DNA of 64,000 nucleotides, taken from assembly GCF_027912835.1 (NCBI RefSeq), contig NZ_CP115768.1, forward strand, positions 2,472,501 through 2,536,500, in the 5' to 3' direction. A program made the translations under genes and the position numbers. Positions within the stretch are counted from its first letter, which is position 1; every line of letters starts with the position of its first letter. The DNA is from Paracoccus sediminicola (GTDB lineage Bacteria; Pseudomonadota; Alphaproteobacteria; Rhodobacterales; Rhodobacteraceae). The notes under the pieces are model-generated. The model ran no database searches. It had not been told where the DNA came from and was given only the letters and a program-made list of their open reading frames with translations. Below, one piece after another: positions 52,759-60,916 of the stretch.

Positions 52759-53201
52759 CTTTTTTCCTCCTCCGCTTGGGGTCGGTCTTTCCACTGCATC
52801 AACATGTGAGTCTGTGTGGTCACACCGACTATCTTGCCGTCATCGCGCGTCATGGTGACTTGCAAAACCATCATGCTGCGCCCTGCATGTAGCGGCACAC
52901 AGCGTGCCGTCAGCACTGCCCCAACTTTCACCGGACGCAGGAAATTCGTCTTTGCCTCGACCGTCGTGTTGGTGACCCCGCTCGGTGTATTTATGAACGC
53001 AGTCGTGCCCGCCGCCGTATCCGAGAGGGTCATCAGCGCACCGCCATGCAGCACCCCGTTTCGATTTCCCATATCCTCCGTGATCGTCATGCGACAGACG
53101 ACTTCCTCTGGGGTGCAGGTCAGGATCTCGATGCCCAGAAAGTCCGAGAATCGCGATCTCGGCGGCATTTCGTCCAGCGAGCGGGCTGCGGGCCGGGTCA
53201 C
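52755..53201 (-). CDS. PaaI-family hotdog thioesterase
   Basis: This 148-residue protein has the PaaI hotdog pattern, with NRNGVLHGGALMTLSDTAAG containing the HGG block and catalytic acidic residue, then TTVEAKTNFLRPVKVGAVLTA. It should hydrolyse dead-end acyl-CoA esters and free CoA in this catabolic locus. Its start is two bases after the acyl-CoA dehydrogenase stop, and its end overlaps the DUF35 gene. Confidence 0.92.
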   Translation of the reverse strand: MTRPAARSLDEMPPRSRFSDFLGIEILTCTPEEVVCRMTITEDMGNRNGVLHGGALMTLSDTAAGTTAFINTPSGVTNTTVEAKTNFLRPVKVGAVLTARCVPLHAGRSMMVLQVTMTRDDGKIVGVTTQTHMLMQWKDRPQAEEEKR

Positions 53202-53203
53202 GA

Positions 53204-54370
53204 TCAGCCCGCCCGCTGCGCCAGCGTGCGTCTTGCGATCACAAGCTGCTGTATCTGGCTCGTTCCTTCATAGATGCGCAGCAGCCGGATATCGCGATAG
53301 AGCCGTTCGATATCGTATTCGGCCATATAACCCGCGCCGCCGTGGACCTGCAAAGCGCGGTCAGCGATGCGGCCAGCAGCCTCGGTGCAGAAATATTTCG
53401 TGCAGGATGCCTCGAGGATCGCCTTGCCTTCACGGTCGAACGTATCGGCAGAGGCACGCACCAGCGCGCGCGCCGCATGGAGTTCGGCCTGACTGTCGGC
53501 CAGAAGCCCCTGCACCAGCTGATGTTCTCCGATGGGCTTGCCGAACTGCTTGCGCTCAAGCGCGTAATCCGTCGCGATGTCCAGCATTCGCTGGCTCTGC
53601 CCAACCGCCATGGCGCCGACATGGATCCGGCCACGATCCAGCACTTTCATCGCGGTGCGAAAGCCCTTGTTCAGCCGTTCCGGTCCGCCAAGGATCGCGC
53701 TTTCGGGAACGCGCACATCCTCGAAGATCACGTCCGAGGTCTTTGTGCCGCGCTGACCCATTTTCCGGTCGGCAGGCGCCACCGTGATCCCTGGGGTGTC
53801 GGCGGGGACGATAAAGGCGGACACGCCATCCGCCCCTGACTTATCAGGATCCGTGCGCGCAAAGACGGTAAAGACGCCGGCCCGCAGCGCGTTGGTAATG
53901 TAACGCTTGGTCCCGTTGATCACGAACGCGTCGCCATCGCGCCGCGCGGATGTCCGGATACCGCCCGCGTCCGATCCATTATCGGGCTCGGTCAGGGCAA
54001 AGGACGCGATCACATCGCCGCTGGCAATGCCAGGCAGCCATTGCCGCTTTTGCTCTTCCGTTCCGTCCATGACGATACCCTGAGAGCCGATTCCGACATT
54101 TGTCCCGATCAGAGACCGGAACGTCAGCGAGGCATAGCACAGCGTCTCGATCAGACGCGCTTCCTGCGGGACGTTCAGACCGATCCCGCCATACTCCTCT
54201 GGGGTGGACAGGCCGAACAGCCCCATCTCCTTCATCTCGGCAATGATTTCCTCGGGGATGTCATTTTCATCCTCGACCCTTCGCTCGGCGGGGATCAGTC
54301 GCTCCCGCGCGAATCGCTCTACCGTCGTCAGAAGCTGTTCGAAAACGTCACTGTCAACACCAACCGCCAT
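53204..54370 (-). CDS. Acyl-CoA dehydrogenase
   Basis: This 388-residue flavoprotein has the standard acyl-CoA dehydrogenase layout. FALTEPDNGSDAGGIRTSA is the FAD/substrate loop, and RIYEGTSQIQ near the end carries the usual catalytic Glu. The start MAVGVDSDVFEQLL was chosen because GGGAGG lies seven bases upstream; nine extra residues upstream have no such support. It leads the minus-strand arm and diverges from the IclR gene. It makes the first double bond in the acyl chain. Confidence 0.94.
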   Translation of the reverse strand: MAVGVDSDVFEQLLTTVERFARERLIPAERRVEDENDIPEEIIAEMKEMGLFGLSTPEEYGGIGLNVPQEARLIETLCYASLTFRSLIGTNVGIGSQGIVMDGTEEQKRQWLPGIASGDVIASFALTEPDNGSDAGGIRTSARRDGDAFVINGTKRYITNALRAGVFTVFARTDPDKSGADGVSAFIVPADTPGITVAPADRKMGQRGTKTSDVIFEDVRVPESAILGGPERLNKGFRTAMKVLDRGRIHVGAMAVGQSQRMLDIATDYALERKQFGKPIGEHQLVQGLLADSQAELHAARALVRASADTFDREGKAILEASCTKYFCTEAAGRIADRALQVHGGAGYMAEYDIERLYRDIRLLRIYEGTSQIQQLVIARRTLAQRAG

Positions 54371-54415
54371 TGCCATCCCTCCCATCGGTGCGTGCATTGT
54401 CGCGACTTGAATTAG

Positions 54416-54428
54416 CAGAATTATTCTG
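54416..54428. promoter_or_regulatory. Candidate IclR operator in the divergent promoter of the acyl-CoA locus
   Basis: CAGAATTATTCTG is a perfect 13-base palindrome around a central T. It lies in the AT-rich 92-base gap between the acyl-CoA dehydrogenase and IclR starts. A looser inverted repeat (ATTC-N8-GAAT) follows nearer the IclR ATG. Site and symmetry suggest an operator that serves both arms; binding is not shown. Confidence 0.45.
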
Positions 54429-54462
54429 TATAGTAAATATCATTCTCTTGAGGGAATAATCG

Positions 54463-55263
54463 ATGGGCGACCCCAACCATAAGCTTGTCCCGGCGGTTCA
54501 GAACGCGGTGCGCATCATGCGGTTGCTGGCCGCGGCCGGCCGTCCGATGGGCGCGACACAGATCGCGCGCGAGGCAGATCTGAACGTCTCATCGGCGTTC
54601 AACATCCTGCGCTCACTCAGCTATGAGGGACTTCTGAGCTTCAATCCGGACGACAAAACCTATCAGATCGGGATGGGTCTGATGGAATTCGCGGCACCGT
54701 TGCTGGGCGCAGGTTCATCCGATCTGCTGCGTCCAGCGCTGACCGAGATTGCCCAGAAGCACGGCGTGATGATCGCGCTGTGGCAGATCACCGTCGCGCA
54801 TAGGATCGTGCTGACCGATAGTTTTGCTGCCCCGAACATCGTGCAGGCCATGATCCATCCGCATAGCCGCCTGCCGGTTTTTGCGGGCGCCGTCGGGCGC
54901 TGCTATGCGGCCAGGCTGAGGCTTGACGAAAAAGCGGCACGGAAGGGATATGAGAGTGTCCGCTGGCAGAATGCGCCGGGCTTTGCGGGCTATTGGCAGG
55001 ATATTCTCGATGCGAGGGATACCGGTTTCGCCACCGATCGTGGCAATCTGTTTCGCGGTTTGGACATCGTCGCGGCCATTGCCAGCGATCCCACCGGAAC
55101 GCCTCGGCTAGGTATCAGCAGCATTACCATCGCGGGTCAGAATGAAGACTCCGCCCTCGATCAGGTCGCGGCATCGCTGGTGAGCACGGCAGAACAGGTC
55201 GAGCGCTGCGTGCTTGGCGGGACCGTCAAAGCGGACCCTGCCCTTACACCCCCAACAACATAA
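54463..55263 (+). CDS. IclR-family transcriptional regulator of the acyl-CoA locus
   Basis: This 266-residue protein has an N-terminal winged helix (GATQIAREADLNVSSAFNIL) and a GAF-like effector domain. It faces the minus-strand operon and precedes the plus-strand genes by 14 bases, so it is well placed to control both arms. GAGGGAAT lies upstream of the ATG. It is not a close copy of the IclR protein next to the P450 gene. The effector may be an acid or CoA ester of the pathway. Confidence 0.92.
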   Translation: MGDPNHKLVPAVQNAVRIMRLLAAAGRPMGATQIAREADLNVSSAFNILRSLSYEGLLSFNPDDKTYQIGMGLMEFAAPLLGAGSSDLLRPALTEIAQKHGVMIALWQITVAHRIVLTDSFAAPNIVQAMIHPHSRLPVFAGAVGRCYAARLRLDEKAARKGYESVRWQNAPGFAGYWQDILDARDTGFATDRGNLFRGLDIVAAIASDPTGTPRLGISSITIAGQNEDSALDQVAASLVSTAEQVERCVLGGTVKADPALTPPTT

Positions 55264-55277
55264 AACGGAGCTGTTAC

Positions 55278-56198
55278 ATGTCTGATAGGAAACCTCTTGA
55301 AGGGAAGGTGCTGCTGATCACCGGCGCCGGCTGCGGCATTGGCCGCGCCATTGCGTTGGAGGCAGCCAACTCCGGCGCGGCGGTGGTTGTTAATGACATC
55401 GGCGCATCGCTGGAGGGAAAACGCGAATCCAGCTCTGCCGCAGATGAGGTCGTGGCAGAGATCGAAAGCACAGGCGGCAGGGCGGTCGCGAATGGCGATG
55501 ACGTGTCGGATCCGGACGGCGCGCAGGCGATGGTCCGGCAGGCAAGCGATGCGTTCGGCCGCCTGGATGCGGTGGTCAATAACGCCGGCATTCTGCGCGA
55601 CGGGTTCTTTCACAAGATGACCTATGAGAACTTCGATGCGGTGATCAAAGTGCATCTTTACGGCACATTCAATGTCAGCCGGGCGGCAGCCGACGTGATG
55701 CGCCAACAAGGCTCTGGCAGCCTGATCCATATGACATCGACCTCGGGTCTGATCGGCAACCTGGCGCAGGCGAATTATTCGGCAGCAAAGCTGGGCATCG
55801 CCGCGCTGTCGAAATCGCTCGCGCTCGACCTCCAGCGCTGGGGAATCCGCTCGAACTGCATCGCCCCCTTCGCATGGAGCCGCATGACATCTTCGATCAA
55901 GGTGGACAGCCCCGAACAGGAAGAACGTGTGAACAGGATGAAGGAGATGCGCCCCGAAAAGATCGCACCGGTCGCGCTTTATCTTGCCTCGGACGACGGT
56001 GCCGATGTCACGGGGCAGATCTTCGCGGTGCGCAACAACGAGATCTTCCTCATTTCGCAACCGCGGCCGGTCCGCTCGGTTCATCGCGGCGAAGGTTGGG
56101 ACATCGACAGCGTGCGCAATCATGCCATCCCGTCGCTGCGGTCGAGCTTTCTTCCGCTGGACGTTTCAGCAGATGTGTTCAGCTGGGACCCTGTCTGA
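55278..56198 (+). CDS. SDR-family 3-hydroxyacyl-CoA dehydrogenase (MFE-2 type)
   Basis: This 306-residue short-chain dehydrogenase has the NAD site ITGAGCGIGRAIALEA and the catalytic Tyr-x-x-x-Lys in ANYSAAKLGIAAL. The C-terminal region (ARMT-like loop, ALYLASDDGADVTGQIFAVRNNEIF) matches the dehydrogenase part of MFE-2, which oxidises (3R)-hydroxyacyl-CoA. It would follow the hydratase-2-like MaoC protein encoded on the minus strand. An AACGGAG site precedes the ATG, 14 bases after the IclR stop. Confidence 0.92.
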   Translation: MSDRKPLEGKVLLITGAGCGIGRAIALEAANSGAAVVVNDIGASLEGKRESSSAADEVVAEIESTGGRAVANGDDVSDPDGAQAMVRQASDAFGRLDAVVNNAGILRDGFFHKMTYENFDAVIKVHLYGTFNVSRAAADVMRQQGSGSLIHMTSTSGLIGNLAQANYSAAKLGIAALSKSLALDLQRWGIRSNCIAPFAWSRMTSSIKVDSPEQEERVNRMKEMRPEKIAPVALYLASDDGADVTGQIFAVRNNEIFLISQPRPVRSVHRGEGWDIDSVRNHAIPSLRSSFLPLDVSADVFSWDPV

Positions 56199-56229
56199 TC
56201 CCGTAAATCCTTGGAAAACCCGATTATTG

Positions 56230-56258
56230 GCGGGCAGCCCGGCGACCGCGCTGCCCGC
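56230..56258 (+). other. Hairpin after the SDR gene
   Basis: GCGGGCAGC pairs perfectly with GCTGCCCGC across an 11-base loop, 31 bases after the SDR stop. There is no T run. It may be a weak or factor-dependent terminator separating the IclR-SDR pair from the next operon. A CTGAA-N6-TTCAG repeat at 56311-56326 in the following gap may be a regulator site. Confidence 0.55.
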
Positions 56259-56405
56259 TCTGCCTCCGGCGCTTGAAATTTCTCCGCTTACCCATGCTTC
56301 AAAAGTATAGCTGAAAGTCCATTCAGATATTTGATAGATAGATGTGAGTCCCCCAATATGGTCGGCACCGCAGGACTGACGCGCGTGATGATTGGGGGAG
56401 AGGGC

Positions 56406-57569
56406 ATGTACCGGCAAGACAGCGACCACTATCAGGATATTCGCGACGCGATCCGTGCACTTTGCGCGGAATTCCCCGATGAATATCACCGCCGCATCGA
56501 CGAAGAGCGTGGCTATCCCGAAGAGTTCGTCGAGTCGCTGACACGCGCCGGCTGGATGGCAGCGCTGATCCCCGAAGAATATGGCGGCTCGGGTCTCGGC
56601 CTGACCGAGGCCAGCGTCATCATGGAAGAGATCAATCGCGCCGGCGGGAATTCGGGCGCCTGCCACGGCCAGATGTATAACATGAACACGCTTGTCCGGC
56701 ATGGCTCCGAGGCGCAGAAACAGGATATCCTGCCGAAGCTCGCCTCGGGAGAGTTGCGGCTGCAATCCATGGGCGTGACCGAACCGACGACTGGCACCGA
56801 CACCACGAAGATCAAGACCACGGCTGTGCGGAAAGGCGACCGTTACGTCATCAATGGCCAGAAGGTCTGGATAAGCCGGGTGCAGCATTCCGATCTGATG
56901 ATCCTTCTGGCACGGACAACGCCGCTGTCCGAGGTCAAGAAGAAATCCGAAGGCATGTCGATCTTCCTCGTGGACATCAAGGCTGCCATGGAAAGCGGGA
57001 TGGAGGTCAAGCCCATCGCCAATATGGTTAACCACGAAACGAACGAGTTGTTCTTCGATAATCTGGAGATCCCGGCAGAAAACCTTATTGGCGAAGAAGG
57101 TCAGGGGTTCAAATATATCCTGACCGGTCTGAACGCCGAGCGCACTCTGATTGCCGCTGAATGTATCGGTGATGGCTACTGGTTCACCGACCGGGTCGTG
57201 GATTATTCAAAGGAACGCGTGGTATTCGGTCGCCCCATCGGCCAGAATCAGGGGGTTCAGTTCCCGATCGCCGAAGCTTTCATCGAGGTCGAAGCTGCGA
57301 GCCTGATGCGTTGGGAAGCCTGCCGCCGCTACGATGCTGGTCAGCCCTGCGGGGCGCAAGCCAACATGGCGAAATATCTCGCCGCCAAGGCCAGCTGGGA
57401 GGCGGCGAATGCCTGCATCCAGTTTCATGGCGGCTTCGGTTTCGCCAATGAATATGATGTCGAGCGCAAGTTCCGCGAGACCCGGCTGTACCAGGTCGCG
57501 CCGATTTCGACCAATCTCATTCTCAGCTATGTGGCCGAACATATGCTGGGCTTGCCGAGGTCTTTCTGA
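56406..57569 (+). CDS. Acyl-CoA dehydrogenase with atypical active-site region
   Basis: This 387-residue protein has clear acyl-CoA dehydrogenase character (VTEPTTGTDTTKIKTTAVRK, and CIQFHGGFGFANEYDVER). Where most members have the catalytic EGTxEI near the C-terminus, it reads LYQVAPISTNL, so the Glu is absent there. The base may lie elsewhere, as in isovaleryl-CoA dehydrogenase, or the reaction may differ. The chosen ATG follows GGGGGAGAGGGC. It leads an operon with CaiB, MaoC and CitE-like genes; a similar dehydrogenase accompanies the itaconate genes of Pseudomonas aeruginosa as I recall them. Confidence 0.9.
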   Translation: MYRQDSDHYQDIRDAIRALCAEFPDEYHRRIDEERGYPEEFVESLTRAGWMAALIPEEYGGSGLGLTEASVIMEEINRAGGNSGACHGQMYNMNTLVRHGSEAQKQDILPKLASGELRLQSMGVTEPTTGTDTTKIKTTAVRKGDRYVINGQKVWISRVQHSDLMILLARTTPLSEVKKKSEGMSIFLVDIKAAMESGMEVKPIANMVNHETNELFFDNLEIPAENLIGEEGQGFKYILTGLNAERTLIAAECIGDGYWFTDRVVDYSKERVVFGRPIGQNQGVQFPIAEAFIEVEAASLMRWEACRRYDAGQPCGAQANMAKYLAAKASWEAANACIQFHGGFGFANEYDVERKFRETRLYQVAPISTNLILSYVAEHMLGLPRSF

Positions 57570-58678
57570 TGCGCCCTCTCGAAGGACTCACCGTTATTGC
57601 CATCGAGCAGGCGGTGGCCGCGCCCTTCACCAGTTCCCGGCTGGCCGATGCGGGCGCGCGGGTGATCAAGATAGAACGGCCCGAGGGCGATTTCGCACGC
57701 GGCTATGATGATGTGGCGCTCGGCCAATCCAGCTATTTCGTCTGGCTCAATCGGGGCAAGGAAAGCGTGACGCTGGATCTGCGCGATCCCGCGGATCAGG
57801 CGCAGCTCAAGGAATTGCTGGATGGCGCGGATGTGCTGATCCAGAACCTCAAGCGCGGCGCGCTTGCCCGGCTGGGTTTTGACTTCGACCGCCTGGCACG
57901 GGAATGGCCGCGGCTGATTACCTGTTCGATCACAGGCTATGGCGAGGACGGGCCAATGGCCGACCGCAAGGCTTATGACCTGCTGATTCAGGCGGAGTCG
58001 GGGCTGTGCTCGATCACCGGCGGCCCCGAAGAGCCGGCGCGAGTCGGAATCTCTATTGTCGACATCGCCACCGGTGCGACCGCCCATGCCGCCATCCTGG
58101 AGGCACTGATCCAGCGCGGCATCACTGGAAAAGGGGCTCAGATCTCCATCTCGATGTTCGATGTCATGGCGGACTGGCTTACCGTGCCGCTGCTGAATGC
58201 CGAAGCGGGCAAGCCGCCGCAACGGTTGGGCATGGCCCACCCCTCGATCGCGCCTTATGGCGTGTTCAGGACGAAAGACGACGAGGCGATCCTGATCTCG
58301 GTGCAGAGCGACCGGGAATGGCGCAAGCTTTGTGATTCCTTTCTGGGCCGGGCCGAGTTGGGCCGCGACCCGCGATTTGCCACCAATGTCGCACGTGTGG
58401 CCAACCGGTCCGAAACCGACGCGCTGATCGCGGACGGTTTTTCAAGACTGGATGCCGCTGAGGCAACGCAGGCTTTGTTGGCGGCGGATGTCGCTCTTGC
58501 CTCGGTCAGCGACATGGACACATTGTCGGCGCACCCTCATCTGCGCCGCGTGACGGTCGGGACGCCGAACGGACCAGTCAGCTATCCGGCGCCGGCCGCA
58601 AGGTTTGCGGACTCAGAGCGTCGCTATGGCCCTGTCCCTTCACTTAACAAGAGGGAGGATGATCCATGGACAGCGTAA
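57569..58678 (+). CDS. CaiB/BaiF-family CoA-transferase (itaconate CoA-transferase-like)
   Basis: This 369-residue family III CoA-transferase has the typical start LEGLTVIAIEQAVAAPFTSS and the catalytic Asp in ITGYGEDGPMADRKAYDLLI near residue 140. It moves CoA between carboxylic acids through a mixed anhydride. With the MaoC and CitE-like genes that follow, it matches the order of the itaconate pathway, where it would make itaconyl-CoA. The start overlaps the dehydrogenase stop by one base. Confidence 0.9.
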   Translation: MRPLEGLTVIAIEQAVAAPFTSSRLADAGARVIKIERPEGDFARGYDDVALGQSSYFVWLNRGKESVTLDLRDPADQAQLKELLDGADVLIQNLKRGALARLGFDFDRLAREWPRLITCSITGYGEDGPMADRKAYDLLIQAESGLCSITGGPEEPARVGISIVDIATGATAHAAILEALIQRGITGKGAQISISMFDVMADWLTVPLLNAEAGKPPQRLGMAHPSIAPYGVFRTKDDEAILISVQSDREWRKLCDSFLGRAELGRDPRFATNVARVANRSETDALIADGFSRLDAAEATQALLAADVALASVSDMDTLSAHPHLRRVTVGTPNGPVSYPAPAARFADSERRYGPVPSLNKREDDPWTA

Positions 58679-59529
58679 CAGAGAATGCGGGCAAGATCGA
58701 CATCGACCATCTGCGTGGCTGGATCGGCAACGAGGAAAGCCTGACCGAGACCTTGACCTCTACCTTGGCCGCACGGCTCAATGCGACACTGGATCGCGAT
58801 GCGTCATCTGACGCCGGACACGAGGCGCCGTTGATGATCCATCATTGCCTTTGCCAGCCAGCCCCGCCGACCGCGTCGCTCGGAGTCGACGGACATTCGA
58901 CGCGTGGAGGGTTTTTGCCGCCGGTCAGCCTGCCGCGCAGGATGTGGGCCGGCGGCGCGCTAAGCTTTCATTCGCCGCTGAAGATCGGAGAAGACGTGAC
59001 GCGCCGCTCGGTGGTTGACGATGTGGTCCTGAAACAAGGACAGGCGGGGCCGCTTTGCTTCGTTACGGTGACGCATCGGTTCAGTGCCTCGGGCCGCGCC
59101 ATCCTGACCGAGCGGCAGGACATCGTCTATCTCGATGTCGCCCCACCCGGGAAGACGTCGACGCGACAGCGACCTGCCGCGACCCCCGGCGATGACAGGC
59201 GCGAGATAGCAGCCACGCCGGAACTGTTGTTTCGCTATTCAGCACTGACCTTTAATTCTCACCGCATCCACTACGACCAGCCCTACGCAACCGACGAAGA
59301 GGGCTATCCCGGCCTCGTCGTGCATGGGCCCCTGCAGGCGATGTTGCTGATCCAATACGCAGCCGAGCTGCGAAAGCGCGCGCCGGTCCGGTTCAGCTTC
59401 CGCAGCCTGAGCAGTCTTTTTGCCGGTGGCAGCTTCTTTCTGAACGCCTCCGAAGAGAGCGGGCGGCTCAAACTATGGACCGCCGGAAAGGAAGGGCCCG
59501 TCGCGATGGAAGCTTACGCGGAATGGTAG
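58666..59529 (+). CDS. MaoC-like hydratase (itaconyl/mesaconyl-CoA hydratase type)
   Basis: This 287-residue double-hotdog protein has an N-terminal FAS1-like dehydratase half and a C-terminal catalytic half with YSALTFNSHRIHYDQPYA and YPGLVVHGPLQAMLL. These are shared with mesaconyl-C4-CoA hydratase and itaconyl-CoA hydratase. In the itaconate route it would hydrate itaconyl-CoA to citramalyl-CoA. GGGAGG precedes the ATG; the gene overlaps the transferase by 13 bases. Confidence 0.87.
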   Translation: MDSVTENAGKIDIDHLRGWIGNEESLTETLTSTLAARLNATLDRDASSDAGHEAPLMIHHCLCQPAPPTASLGVDGHSTRGGFLPPVSLPRRMWAGGALSFHSPLKIGEDVTRRSVVDDVVLKQGQAGPLCFVTVTHRFSASGRAILTERQDIVYLDVAPPGKTSTRQRPAATPGDDRREIAATPELLFRYSALTFNSHRIHYDQPYATDEEGYPGLVVHGPLQAMLLIQYAAELRKRAPVRFSFRSLSSLFAGGSFFLNASEESGRLKLWTAGKEGPVAMEAYAEW

Positions 59530-60326
59530 ATATCGCGAACATTCGCGCCCCGCTTTTCGTGCCTGCCAACCGCCCTGACCGGTTCGGGAAGGCTGCCGCA
59601 ACACAGGCTGATGCGGTGATACTCGATCTTGAAGACGCGGTCGCAGCAGACGAAAAAGACGCTGCGCGGGATCTGTTGCGATCTGACTTCACCGATAAGC
59701 CGGTCATCGTCAGGATCAATGCCTATGGAACGCGATGGCACGACGCCGATGTGGCAGCGGTGCGAAAAATGGCGATCTCTGCGGTGATATTGCCCAAGGC
59801 GCAGCATGTCGATTCGATCGCGGAAACCTGTCGCAGCCTTGGTGGACATGCGCCTGTGATGGCGCTGATCGAAACGGCTCTTGGACTGGCCAATTGCCGC
59901 CAGATCGCGTCCATCCCCGAAATCGGTCGGCTATTATTCGGCTCCATCGATTACTGCGCCGATCTCGGCTGTGATCACACCCGCGAGGCATTGCTGTCTG
60001 CGCGTTGCGAACTTGTTCTGGCTTCGCGCCTTACCGGTATCGTTGCCCCGCTGGACGGTGTTACCGCGCGTCTGGACGATACGGCGGAAACCCTTGACGA
60101 CGCGCGCCATGCAAAGGCGCTGGGGATGGGCGGCAAGCTTTGCATCCACCCGAAGCAGGTGCCCGCCGTCTTCCGCGCCTATACCCCTTCGAATGATGAA
60201 ATCACCTGGGCGCGGCGGGTTCTGGCGTCTGGCGACGGGGCCGTATCGATCGACGGCGCGATGATCGATGAGCCGGTTCGTCAGCGGGCGCGAGATATTC
60301 TTGGCCGGCTGCCAACAGATAACTGA
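59523..60326 (+). CDS. CitE-like acyl-CoA lyase (citramalyl/malyl-CoA lyase type)
   Basis: This 267-residue TIM-barrel enzyme has the CitE-family blocks RAPLFVPANRPDRFGKA, ILDLEDAVAADEK with Mg-binding acids, VRINAYGTRW, ALIETALGLANC and LFGSIDYCADLG. In the itaconate route such an enzyme splits citramalyl-CoA into acetyl-CoA and pyruvate. The chosen ATG overlaps the hydratase stop by 7 bases. Malyl-CoA or other 3-hydroxyacyl-CoA substrates are also possible. The 245 bases after its stop hold no clear gene. Confidence 0.9.
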   Translation: MVDIANIRAPLFVPANRPDRFGKAAATQADAVILDLEDAVAADEKDAARDLLRSDFTDKPVIVRINAYGTRWHDADVAAVRKMAISAVILPKAQHVDSIAETCRSLGGHAPVMALIETALGLANCRQIASIPEIGRLLFGSIDYCADLGCDHTREALLSARCELVLASRLTGIVAPLDGVTARLDDTAETLDDARHAKALGMGGKLCIHPKQVPAVFRAYTPSNDEITWARRVLASGDGAVSIDGAMIDEPVRQRARDILGRLPTDN

Positions 60327-60571
60327 CTGTATCTGCCGCAACCCTCATCGACTGAGGGACGCGGACGGGCGCGGATGTTTTCCGAAGCAGTAGGCTCGAC
60401 GTTCGGCTGATCCCTAGCCCATTCTTCGAGCGCTTCCGCCGCAGCCTATCGCACATCAGAAATCGTCAGACGACCACGGCTTCACCATGCTGTCGAGGCG
60501 TAAAGTCACCTTCCAGAGTTCCGTGCGCTGGCCGCGTGACCATGGCATTGACTGGCTTTACCGCAGCCTTG

Positions 60572-60916
60572 TCAGCGGGCTGCGCTCACGACGATCTCGA
60601 TCAGGACATCCTGCCCGAGATCAGAGACACCGATCGTCGCGCGCGTGGGCAGATGCTCTGCTGGGATCCAATCCAGCCACGCTTCGTTCATACCATCTTT
60701 CTGCGCAAAGTCGGTGATGTAGATCATAGCCGTCACAAGGTTTTCCTTGGCAGAACCAACCTCGGCCAGCAGACTGTCGAGCTTTTCACAGATCTGCTTG
60801 GTCTGCCCTTTCATGTCCAGGCTCAGATCGTCGGCAATCAGTCCCCCGAAATGCAGCATGCCTGCGGCCTCTACGACGCGATGATTGATCTTGCTTGGTA
60901 CGTAGCGCTTGATCAT
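60572..60916 (-). CDS. RidA-family imine/enamine deaminase
   Basis: This 114-residue protein has the RidA fold and the key arginine in LPTRATIGVSDLG. RidA proteins hydrolyse reactive imines or enamines formed by amino acid oxidases and PLP enzymes. It is the last gene of a flavoprotein amine/imino acid oxidase operon and overlaps the oxidase gene by four bases, so it likely deals with the imine product of that oxidase. Confidence 0.93.
   Translation of the reverse strand: MIKRYVPSKINHRVVEAAGMLHFGGLIADDLSLDMKGQTKQICEKLDSLLAEVGSAKENLVTAMIYITDFAQKDGMNEAWLDWIPAEHLPTRATIGVSDLGQDVLIEIVVSAAR

Noticed and set aside
38653..57569. Three acyl-CoA dehydrogenase genes as a recent duplication
   Set aside because: They differ in length (578, 388 and 387 residues) and in active-site blocks, so they are distant members of the superfamily.
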